Source of the DNA: Pseudomonas putida
GTDB taxonomy: Bacteria > Pseudomonadota > Gammaproteobacteria > Pseudomonadales > Pseudomonadaceae
Assembly: GCA_041879295.1 (NCBI GenBank)
Contig: CP047153.1
Coordinates: 62,001 to 126,000 of the forward strand
Direction: 5' to 3'
Length of the DNA stretch: 64,000 nt
The position numbers were made by a program, and so were the translations under genes. Positions 57,274 through 64,000 of this stretch are shown here, piece after piece. Position 1 is the stretch's first letter. The number at the start of each line of letters is the position of its first letter. The notes beneath the pieces are model-generated. The model ran no database searches and was not told the DNA's origin. It saw only the letters and a list, made by a program, of their open reading frames with translations.

Positions 57274-57588
57274 CTACGGGGAGGGCGGTTTTGGCTGGGA
57301 AAGGCTAGCACCAAGATCTAGCTGTTCGGCTTCCATCGCCACCTGCTTGAGCAAATCCGCTACCGATCGATTTTCCTTCAGAGCATAGCTACCTACTAAA
57401 AGTGTGACAGGGTGCACGGCTAGGACCGGAGCTATGGAGTCAAGCTTCTCAATCGTGGGTACGTACCTTCCTCTTTCCAGCGTACTGATATAGGTACGGC
57501 TGCTGACCGTTGCGAAATCCTCCTGCGTAAGCTTTCGCTTGACTCTCACCCATTGCAGTACCCGACCAAAGGCGCTTTTCAGTTCCAC
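57274..57588 (-). CDS. XRE-family transcriptional regulator (104 aa)
   Basis: XRE HTH: FGRVLQWVRVKRKLTQEDFA-TVSSRTYISTLERGRYVPTIEKLDSIAPVLAVHP. I start at GTG 57588 (VELKSAFGR); the frame is open to 57,621. It is divergent from the gene at 57,675, with the inverted repeat at 57,626-57,656 between them as the probable operator. It may control GInt cargo or gin genes; that is inference. Confidence 0.75.
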   Translation of the reverse strand: MELKSAFGRVLQWVRVKRKLTQEDFATVSSRTYISTLERGRYVPTIEKLDSIAPVLAVHPVTLLVGSYALKENRSVADLLKQVAMEAEQLDLGASLSQPKPPSP

Positions 57589-57625
57589 TTTGCATCTTCC
57601 GCAAAAGGAAAGATGAGGCACCCGC

Positions 57626-57656
57626 GAACAGTATATGACTACAATGTATGCTGTTC
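57626..57656. promoter_or_regulatory. Candidate operator between XRE gene and divergent partner
   Basis: GAACAGTATA and TATGCTGTTC, inverted with 9 of 10 bases matching and 11 bases between, centred in the divergent region. It is well placed to repress both genes. Confidence 0.55.
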
Positions 57657-57674
57657 ATTTGAGAGGACGCTGGA

Positions 57675-58094
57675 ATGTTTATCACCAACCGATGGGCAGA
57701 GGTGGATCGCTCCCACGCCTGGCTGGCGGAGGATCAGCAGGCTTGGCACTTCGTAGAGCAACGGCTTTCATCGCCCTGGCTCCACATCACGGTTACGAGA
57801 GCCCGGGGAGAGGACACGTGTGTCGAAGTCTTCTTTCTGGAGGACATGCGGGGGCTTGAGCATTTCACTCGAATGGCCGCAGGCGGAACAGCTGCGCTAT
57901 CCCTCCGAATTGTCACCCCTGGATGGATGAATGGTAGCGGGGGGTGGTCAATGGAGCCTCTGGAGGCTATCCATGAAAGCGAGGATGGCTTGCACAGGTG
58001 TTACACGGTTCAGAACGGCCGGCGCTATTGCCAGCCTAACAGCACCGATTGCCTGAGCCGGTGTGACTTCAAAGAGCTTTACCGACGAGAATAG
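57675..58094 (+). CDS. Hypothetical protein divergent from XRE regulator (139 aa)
   Basis: ATG 57675 with GAGAGGA upstream. The product is MFITNRWAEVDRSHAWLAED, then FVEQRLSSPWLHITVTRARG, ending with a cysteine-containing tail (YCQPNSTDCLSRCDFKELYR). Homologues often sit beside XRE genes in pseudomonads, as I recall, but no function is known. Confidence 0.55.
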   Translation: MFITNRWAEVDRSHAWLAEDQQAWHFVEQRLSSPWLHITVTRARGEDTCVEVFFLEDMRGLEHFTRMAAGGTAALSLRIVTPGWMNGSGGWSMEPLEAIHESEDGLHRCYTVQNGRRYCQPNSTDCLSRCDFKELYRRE

Positions 58095-58102
58095 GCCTCT
58101 TG

Positions 58103-58492
58103 CTAGGACGTGGCGTCGTCGAAGTACCGCCTAGGGTCAATAGCGTCCTCTGTCATGAGTTGTGCGGCTTTTACAATCGTCTGAATCAATCGATTATTCT
58201 CGACCTTCGCTTTTTCGAGCTGCGTTTCGAGAGCGAAAATCCTGGCATCTCTATCCTTTCGTCCTGCCTTTTTTACATCTAAGAGATATGAGTGGGTATC
58301 AGCATATAAAGCCCGGATTTCCTGATCCCTCCAGAGAGTTTGGCGACTGACAGCGGTTTTTTGAGCAAGCCCACCTTGTGTGAGCGGCCCCGTAATCCGA
58401 CCCTCCTTATAATCAGCAAGAATAGACCTCGCAAGCTCCTTCCATTTTTTATCCTGCTTCACGATGACACCTATTTTGATTTTTATATGCAT
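58103..58492 (-). CDS. ginD: GInt protein GinD: small HTH/coiled-coil protein (129 aa)
   Basis: It is the last gene of the ginABCD operon; its start overlaps the end of ginC by 44 bases. It has an HTH-like part (GPLTQGGLAQKTAVSRQTLW-RDQEIRALY) and a C-terminal coiled coil (ARIFALETQLEKAKVENNRLIQTIV). TnpC of Tn554 holds the same place and size. In GInts all four gin genes are reported necessary for recombination. The SD (AAGG) lies in the loop of a small AGCTGC hairpin. Confidence 0.75.
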   Translation of the reverse strand: MHIKIKIGVIVKQDKKWKELARSILADYKEGRITGPLTQGGLAQKTAVSRQTLWRDQEIRALYADTHSYLLDVKKAGRKDRDARIFALETQLEKAKVENNRLIQTIVKAAQLMTEDAIDPRRYFDDATS

Positions 58493-60860
58493 TTAAAGCT
58501 GCCTTGCAGCTCTTAACCATATCGCAAACAAACAACACATGCTGATCGAATTCATGGGTGCTGTCGAGTTCAGCCTCGATACTAGCTGTTATATCAATTC
58601 GGTTCTCAGAAATCACCTTCATAATTCGCTCATATTCTGTTAGTAAAGTCTCAATGGCGGCCTTTGCTTCTAGATCTTCTGGGTTGAGATGAAAGGATTT
58701 GCACCCCGCTTCCGTGCCGAACCCTCTGACGCACATGAGGCCTCTATCACAAGGGCTGATGTACAACTCACGTGAGCATCCGCCCCATGGTGTTAGATTT
58801 AAAATGCTCAGCTTCTGGATGATCATTTCTTCAATTAGAACATCAGCGACTTGCTCCTCCCGCCATCGGATGACTAATTTTCCCAAAAAGTCTTCGGGTG
58901 GGTGATCGGTCAAGTATAAAGATCTTACATATTCTGCCCGTTCTTTAGCCGTGCGATAGTCATAGTGACGGCTCTGGCGTGGCGTACGCCCCATCCAGAG
59001 GTCTACCGCTGTCTCAGAGGGGCCGGCGCGTAGGATGGCCGTGGTAACCCAGCGGCGGATCTGGTGGGGGGTGATGGAAAATATCTTCCCGTTCCGGTCC
59101 CTCAGATCAAGGCGTTGAAAAATCGTAGTTTTTGACGAATTGGTAGAAAGGTAGTTGTAAAGGTCCGCCCTGGAAAGCGGGCGCGGGATAATACCTTGCT
59201 GTGAGACCGTATTAAATTGGTTCTCCCAGATAACAATCAAATTGTCGCTGAGTTTGTTAGGGTGGCCCTTAGTCGTAAATTTTGCGCTATAAGGTGCTTC
59301 TTCTCCGTCATCGGGCATCGAAAATTGTTCGTCAAAGTGGCGTTGCAAATGGGATCTGTACCTTTTTTCTAGAGCCCGCTTGAATAATCTGATGTCTATG
59401 GCCAGAGAGGGAACCCCCGCTCCCATCCCTCTTCTAGACAGCATGAGTTTTCTAATGCGGGCCCACTCTCTTTTAATATCGAACAGCTGCACGTATGAGG
59501 GCAGGGCACCAGGCTTGAAGAGCCCGCATTTGACCATCCCCTTAAGAAATACTCGAAGCTCGTCATTAAACCACTTGCATTTATTTACCGACGATTTCGA
59601 TGACTTGGTGTGAACCCCGATGTCTAGCACCGAAACGCTGTAGCGACTCTTTTTGTAACCATTCAGGTATTTAGACCAGTCCCACCTAAGTATTCGTTCG
59701 TCTATCCAAACCGCAAAGCGTGCTGCTGTTATTCTAGGAAGTTCAACGGCGCAGCCGTAATATCGCCCGCCGCTGCAAAGCTCTTTGGCTGATATCTCAA
59801 AGCAACTCGTTAATTCGTCAACAAAGTAGTGGTGCTCTACGGTTAGGTCCAGCGATGTGAGCTGATCTATAGCTCCGGGCTCTAATGGGTTTTTTTCTCG
59901 GTAGATGGTGAGTGCTTTATCTACAAAGGAGAAACCATTTGCTTCGATATCAAGGGCCCGCTCTCTTGCATCATGGCAAAATGCTTGTAAATATTCAAAG
60001 GCTTCTGTGAGTGGAGTGCTCCATAAATCTGCGACTGGTACGGCGGCTGGTATAAGATTTTTCTCAACAGGGACCCGCACGAAAGTTGTATGAGTATCAT
60101 GGTCCTGAAAGAGGCAATTTTTCGGCAAGTTTGTGATTTCACCCACCCTCAAGCCGAGCGCCATGCCGAAACAAGTCGCTTCTAGACGTACTCTGTCGAA
60201 GCCATTGATTGGCTCAAGGCTTGGATCATTTTTTATAAGGCATCGGGCTTTCGCGATGCCCTCGTGTAAGTCAGGAGAGAATAGGGTTTCTTCTCTGTGT
60301 CTGAATTGTTCAGAGGTGAGCTCAAAGTTGCTGTGTGTCGGGTTAGGTACGCCAGTCTTCCACTTGATGAATCTATCAAGGAACCGAAGCGGTACCCCAC
60401 TGTTGGTTATGCTGAAGTTGTTGAGGAAATTTAGAAAAGCCTTAAGGGCGTTCGCTCGATGATACACCGTGGCTTCAGAATGATCTTGCCTCATTGAGTC
60501 CACGGTGGTGTCAAAAACCTTGCGTGTTATGTCGCTCCATTTGATGTCAGAGTTAAGCATTACGGCTGAGAGCCTTCTGACCGCTGCCATTCGTCCGATG
60601 ACCAAGGTGGCCGACGGACGCCTAAGCATTTCATGGGCTATGAAACAGCGAGCGAGCTTTCCCGTCACTGTCGGAAGAGCGGGTTGATCTTCATGTCGTT
60701 TTTGCACAGAGCCGAGTGACGTAAATGGGATATTACTCGATCTGTATTGCCATACCTTACCCTCAAAATCTCCGGACACGAGGCCACTCGATTTGAGGTC
60801 ATTGAACTGTTGGCGTGCAAGCTCATAACGTTTATCAAGAACGACCATTGAAACGCTCAA
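58449..60860 (-). CDS. ginC: GInt tyrosine recombinase GinC (803 aa)
   Basis: The catalytic region holds Arg in MALGLRVGEITNLPKNCL, HQIRRW, and the nucleophile Tyr in RTPRQSRHYDYRTAKER. At 803 residues it is much longer than XerC/D. Its C-terminus has cysteines (NLTPWGGCSRELYISPCDRG-LMCVRGFGTEAGC) that may bind metal. TTG 60860 overlaps ginB's stop and has AGGAG upstream. It works with GinA, GinB and GinD in excision and integration. Confidence 0.85.
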   Translation of the reverse strand: MSVSMVVLDKRYELARQQFNDLKSSGLVSGDFEGKVWQYRSSNIPFTSLGSVQKRHEDQPALPTVTGKLARCFIAHEMLRRPSATLVIGRMAAVRRLSAVMLNSDIKWSDITRKVFDTTVDSMRQDHSEATVYHRANALKAFLNFLNNFSITNSGVPLRFLDRFIKWKTGVPNPTHSNFELTSEQFRHREETLFSPDLHEGIAKARCLIKNDPSLEPINGFDRVRLEATCFGMALGLRVGEITNLPKNCLFQDHDTHTTFVRVPVEKNLIPAAVPVADLWSTPLTEAFEYLQAFCHDARERALDIEANGFSFVDKALTIYREKNPLEPGAIDQLTSLDLTVEHHYFVDELTSCFEISAKELCSGGRYYGCAVELPRITAARFAVWIDERILRWDWSKYLNGYKKSRYSVSVLDIGVHTKSSKSSVNKCKWFNDELRVFLKGMVKCGLFKPGALPSYVQLFDIKREWARIRKLMLSRRGMGAGVPSLAIDIRLFKRALEKRYRSHLQRHFDEQFSMPDDGEEAPYSAKFTTKGHPNKLSDNLIVIWENQFNTVSQQGIIPRPLSRADLYNYLSTNSSKTTIFQRLDLRDRNGKIFSITPHQIRRWVTTAILRAGPSETAVDLWMGRTPRQSRHYDYRTAKERAEYVRSLYLTDHPPEDFLGKLVIRWREEQVADVLIEEMIIQKLSILNLTPWGGCSRELYISPCDRGLMCVRGFGTEAGCKSFHLNPEDLEAKAAIETLLTEYERIMKVISENRIDITASIEAELDSTHEFDQHVLFVCDMVKSCKAALNAYKNQNRCHREAG

Positions 60861-62461
60861 TTTTTCAGCTCCTTTACGGCGATAAGAACCGACTTGGCGC
60901 CGTGTATAGCTGCTTCGACTTGTTGGACCATGGCGCCACTAGAAGAGCTTCCCAGCATTTGTTTAAATCTAGTGATGTCAGCTAGAGCAGCTTCATGGTC
61001 TGCGTGGCGGCTGGGCCTGAATTTAGGGCACGCATAGCAAGTAACTGTAGGGTGAAAAGGGCATGGTTTTTTTGAGCTGCATAATCCCAAGCTGCTTATA
61101 GGTGATAATGCAGATCTGTCAGCAGTTTCCTCCATAAACTTTCCACACCACATTTTAACTGCTGCATTGATTTTCGGGCTCGCCATGTGAGTGGTGTTAA
61201 TGAACTCTTGGAGTTCAAGGTTGTAGCGGAAATAATGCTTTATCGAGTTCAGATTTATATGGTCGAGAGCTTCCGCGACTTCGTCCGGAGACGCCCCAGA
61301 AAGGACCATGGAGGTTGCTTTGGTTCTGCGAAGCCGGTACGCGGAAATACGCATAAAAGATGCGCTTTCATTAGCGGTTTTGTGCGGGTCAAGTAACTGG
61401 AGTTCCCAAGTAAGCGATCTGAGCTCATAGCTCAAACGATGATTATCTTGATGTAGAGTAAAAGGAGTCAATTTGGGATTGGTTAGATACCGCAGGAGAC
61501 GAGTTATAGATCTGAAAGGTGCAGGAAACAACGGAATTGGAAGTTCAGGGACGCTGATGCCATGCATTAAGCATAGCTTTTCAATTGCCCCTGATGCAGC
61601 CTTGCATTGGTGCTCGGCCAAAACGCACTGTTGCTGAACAGCTTCTGCCGTATCTTTGGAGATGTAGCGTTTCTTCAAATTACTGGGGTGCCTCCTAAGC
61701 CTTGAGCGTCGAATCCCTTTCACACTTGGCACCATGACGAAAGCTCCAATTTCGTCAATGCCAAAGTCTGTGATCTGCATAAGAGCCAGCTGGATTGGAC
61801 GAATTCCCCAATCACGGCACAGGAGAAACATGGTCCGCTGGATGTGCGATACATGCTCACTTGTGGAAATATTCATTTCAATGTGCGTCAGCTGTACCCG
61901 AGTAAAGGGCCCGAAGTCATCGTCTCGCATCGTGACCAGGTGCTTGTTATCAAACGCCTTTACAGCCAACTGAGAAAGCTCAAGACTGTCATGCTCATTG
62001 AATCCTGAAATTTCTTCGTCTAGGCACCACCGATAGAAAACTCGGAGGGCAACTAACTCGTCATTACGACCGGACGTTTTCAGGTGGATGCATTCGCGTG
62101 CAGCAAAGGTTGAGAGTCGATCCCCAATGGTTTCTGCATCCTTGCCCGGAAACTGATGCGCGGCTAGTATTCGCTGCACCAGGATCAGCGGCCTAAGGTC
62201 AATATGGGTTTGGATTCGATCTATGAACCATCCTCTGAGAAGCCACTCCACAAACAGATTTTTGTGAAGCGGGTGGCCCCAGGCAATATTCATCGGACCG
62301 CACCCAATAATTTCAATGTTTAGATTTTCAAGCCATGCAGTATCGTTGCGAAGCGTTATGGTCTGACCAAAGGTAGATTGCACCCTGAAAGGAAAGTCGT
62401 CTGTCTCGATGCCGAATCTACTTTCGATTTTTTCGGTCAATTCAGTCGGCGAACTAATCAT
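60857..62461 (-). CDS. ginB: GInt tyrosine recombinase GinB (534 aa)
   Basis: I start at MISSPTELTEKIESRFGIET (62,461), with GGAG seven bases upstream and an 8-base overlap with ginA; the longer frame to 62,593 runs inside ginA. Catalytic landmarks: RDWGIRPIQLALMQI (Arg), YRLRRTKATSMVL, LDHINLNSIKHYFRYN (His, Tyr). The C-terminal CSSKKPCPFHPTVTCYACPK suggests a metal-binding knot. It resembles TnpB of Tn554. Confidence 0.85.
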   Translation of the reverse strand: MISSPTELTEKIESRFGIETDDFPFRVQSTFGQTITLRNDTAWLENLNIEIIGCGPMNIAWGHPLHKNLFVEWLLRGWFIDRIQTHIDLRPLILVQRILAAHQFPGKDAETIGDRLSTFAARECIHLKTSGRNDELVALRVFYRWCLDEEISGFNEHDSLELSQLAVKAFDNKHLVTMRDDDFGPFTRVQLTHIEMNISTSEHVSHIQRTMFLLCRDWGIRPIQLALMQITDFGIDEIGAFVMVPSVKGIRRSRLRRHPSNLKKRYISKDTAEAVQQQCVLAEHQCKAASGAIEKLCLMHGISVPELPIPLFPAPFRSITRLLRYLTNPKLTPFTLHQDNHRLSYELRSLTWELQLLDPHKTANESASFMRISAYRLRRTKATSMVLSGASPDEVAEALDHINLNSIKHYFRYNLELQEFINTTHMASPKINAAVKMWCGKFMEETADRSALSPISSLGLCSSKKPCPFHPTVTCYACPKFRPSRHADHEAALADITRFKQMLGSSSSGAMVQQVEAAIHGAKSVLIAVKELKN

Positions 62462-63650
62462 CAGTTTTCTCCGCCGGAAGTGTTCTGTCAGATATCCTAA
62501 GTATTTCTCCGAGGCGATCTGATATAGCTTGTCGAGAGTATTTTTGCATGCTATCGCTGTTCGGGCTCCATCCGCCCAGATACGCCAGGGCATCTGTTAC
62601 ATTGATGTTGGCAGCGCCGCTTTTTTCAAGTTTTTTGCGAGCTATATTTGCTCCTGTAGCTCTCAAACCATGCGGGTGAATCCGTGTTGAAAAGTTTGGC
62701 AGACCGAGGCTGGCTGCAACGGTACGAAGAATGGTGTTTACGGTTCGCGCAGACAACCGCCTTCCATCACGGGAACTCACGAATAGGGCTGTACAGGGTC
62801 TTTTAGGTTTGATCAGTTTGTGGCGATGATCGGAAATATATTCGTTCAGTATCGCGGCTACCGACGCGGTAATGGGGACTATCCGACCGCGTGTCTTGAG
62901 ACTAGCCCCGTCCTGTCTCCGCTCCCTGTTGATATCGCTGGGACGCTTTATGCGAATGGTTGGAGAGGGCCCTAGATCAAGGTCGTCCAACTCAATCAGT
63001 ACAACCTCGCCACGTCTGGCAAGTGTCTCCAGCATGACCAGAAACAGGCAGTAGTTGCGGACCTGAAGCTGTTCGTTGTGGAACGGATTTCTAAGGTCAG
63101 CTGGACGGAGTACGCCTTTGAATAACGCTTGACTCTCGGAATCAAGTGGGGTTGCAGGCATTGGCGGTTCTGATTGCCGCGCAATCTTGATGACCTTTTT
63201 TTGAAGATTTCGTAGGTTTTTGGCTTTATTTTTTTCCGCTTGGCTTTGCTCCAGTAGGCCTAGCCGGTTGAGCTCAACGTAGTGCTCGAAGGAAAAATCG
63301 ATGAATGACTTGACTGCTTCAAGTCGACGGGTACAAGTCGATTGGCTCGCTGCCGCACCGCCTCTGGTGGAGCAGAGGCGCTCGGCCAGCGATGTCAGTT
63401 CCGTTGAACTGAACACCGCCAAGCGCTCAAGCTTCGTTTCCAGTGGGGAGTCCCGGCTGAGAGCCCACTCATACGCGATCGCAATGTCACGTAGGTAGTT
63501 CTCGACGGTGTTGAGACGCGATCTGTGAAGCAAATCCTCTGCCCAGAGGTTTGCTAGTATCACAGGAACCCCCTCCACCAGCAGATACGGCCTGAGGCCG
63601 CTGGAAGCAGTGCGGATCATTCGGATTTCGCAGCAAGGTACGTTCGGCAT
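62454..63650 (-). CDS. ginA: GInt tyrosine recombinase GinA (398 aa)
   Basis: Catalytic residues: LARRGEVVLIELDD (Arg), HPHGLRATGANIA (HxxR), SDSMQKYSRQ (Tyr). I start at MPNVPCCEIRMIRTASSGLR (63,650) because GAGGTGG precedes it; the frame is open to 63,683 without a ribosome site. It is the first gene of the operon and lies within about 50 bases of the GInt end, beyond which host methyltransferase DNA begins. Confidence 0.85.
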   Translation of the reverse strand: MPNVPCCEIRMIRTASSGLRPYLLVEGVPVILANLWAEDLLHRSRLNTVENYLRDIAIAYEWALSRDSPLETKLERLAVFSSTELTSLAERLCSTRGGAAASQSTCTRRLEAVKSFIDFSFEHYVELNRLGLLEQSQAEKNKAKNLRNLQKKVIKIARQSEPPMPATPLDSESQALFKGVLRPADLRNPFHNEQLQVRNYCLFLVMLETLARRGEVVLIELDDLDLGPSPTIRIKRPSDINRERRQDGASLKTRGRIVPITASVAAILNEYISDHRHKLIKPKRPCTALFVSSRDGRRLSARTVNTILRTVAASLGLPNFSTRIHPHGLRATGANIARKKLEKSGAANINVTDALAYLGGWSPNSDSMQKYSRQAISDRLGEILRISDRTLPAEKTDD

Positions 63651-63693
63651 CGGTATCACCACCTCTGCAACGTTTTCGAACATATACCATAAG

Positions 63694-64000
63694 ACGGGCT
63701 ACAAGAAGGGCAGAAGTACCGAACCCTTCATATTGCATCCCGAAAATCTAGGACTCAGCAGGCTCTTTACTAAAGCGGAACATGAAAGGCTCAAAGGCAT
63801 TCCTGCAGGGTTAACCGATGGGGTTTCTGAAACGATTGGTCATGAAATATGTGGTCAGAGCGTCTGCTTTCCTAAGTTTGTTTCAGTGGGTGAGGAAATA
63901 GGGCGGGCACTCATGTCATCCCGCAATAACGTGGTTAACTTTCCGTCGCGATCAGCTCAAGCCAGCATGGACGAGGCGGTTTGCGCGGAACCCGAGAAAT
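63694..64000 (+). pseudogene. C-terminal part of a DNA cytosine methyltransferase, cut by GInt; 3' end outside window
   Basis: Reading plus-strand in the frame of 63,736: KKGRSTEPFILHPENLGLSR, then LFTKAEHERLKGIPAGLTDG-VSETIGHEICGQSVCFPKFVSVGEEIG, the typical C-terminal end of plasmid/ICE-borne Dcm-type enzymes (STEPFI.HP, LT..EH.R.KGIP, GQS..F..F...G..IG). No N-terminal part (PC motif, ENV motif) is present on its left; instead ginA begins. The enzyme would methylate cytosine C5, but this copy is broken unless its front lies elsewhere. Confidence 0.7.

Noticed and set aside
63929..63937. GTGGTTAAC near the right end as a partner of the 57,175 repeat
   Set aside because: Only nine bases match and it lies within the methyltransferase reading frame; chance is likely.
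1..64000. CRISPR arrays, tRNA or rRNA genes
   Set aside because: I saw no regularly spaced identical repeats of CRISPR size (the 20-bp triplet has no spacers) and no recognisable tRNA T-loop/anticodon or rRNA sequence; a covariance search would be needed to be sure.

Overview
The window looks like accessory DNA from a Pseudomonas-type gammaproteobacterium. GC content is moderately high and Shine-Dalgarno sites are AGGAG-like. The recognisable families (two DnaB helicases, a DndC-like protein, Ea22-like and other phage-type small proteins, a C-terminal cytosine methyltransferase piece, a ginABCD recombinase operon) fit a large plasmid or integrative conjugative element. I see no rRNA, tRNA, ribosomal-protein or other housekeeping genes. 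The assignment is inference from gene families and base use, not from a match to a named replicon.

Positions 1-50,200 form one long plasmid/ICE-like backbone, mostly rightward. It carries about 90 short genes, many of them encoding single-pass membrane proteins or small two- or four-cysteine proteins. The genes that can be named are: a protein with tandem double-stranded-RNA-binding domains (cut by the window start), a GIY-YIG nuclease-like protein, two tandem DnaB-type helicases, a stand-alone DndC-like PAPS-reductase-fold protein, a frameshifted LigD-type ATP-dependent DNA ligase, a GNAT acetyltransferase, a glyoxalase-related-domain protein, an HNH endonuclease of McrA style, a transglutaminase-like cysteine protein, a DUF6283-like cysteine protein, a hexapeptide acyltransferase, a SprT-like zinc protease with an extra C-terminal domain, and a group IIC intron sitting just after a terminator.

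The backbone is tied together by repeated regulatory DNA. I find eight copies of a 20-bp promoter/operator (TATTATNCGTACGYGTTAYG) ahead of gene clusters, six copies at four loci of the palindrome TTGTCCTATAGGATAA or variants, four copies of TAGGCACATGTGCCTA bracketing one small putative regulator gene, a textbook LexA box, three 20-bp direct repeats, and a duplicated 60-bp leader that can fold over the ribosome binding site of two unrelated genes. Together these suggest several element-encoded regulators acting on dispersed operons.

Positions 50,203-63,700 are a patchwork of mobile DNA. An IS21-family element (istA with two frameshifts, istB intact) truncates a STAND/NACHT-like NTPase gene that resembles anti-phage NLR-like proteins. 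An IS3-family element with a 3-bp AAC target duplication lies just upstream of that NTPase. Next come an XRE regulator with a divergent partner and the ginA-ginB-ginC-ginD operon (three large tyrosine recombinases plus a small HTH/coiled-coil protein) of a GInt genomic island. To the right of ginA, from about 63,690, the DNA reads as the C-terminal part of a DNA cytosine methyltransferase, so the GInt appears to be inserted in that gene. The GInt's other end is not visible and may have been lost at the IS21, which has no matching target duplication.
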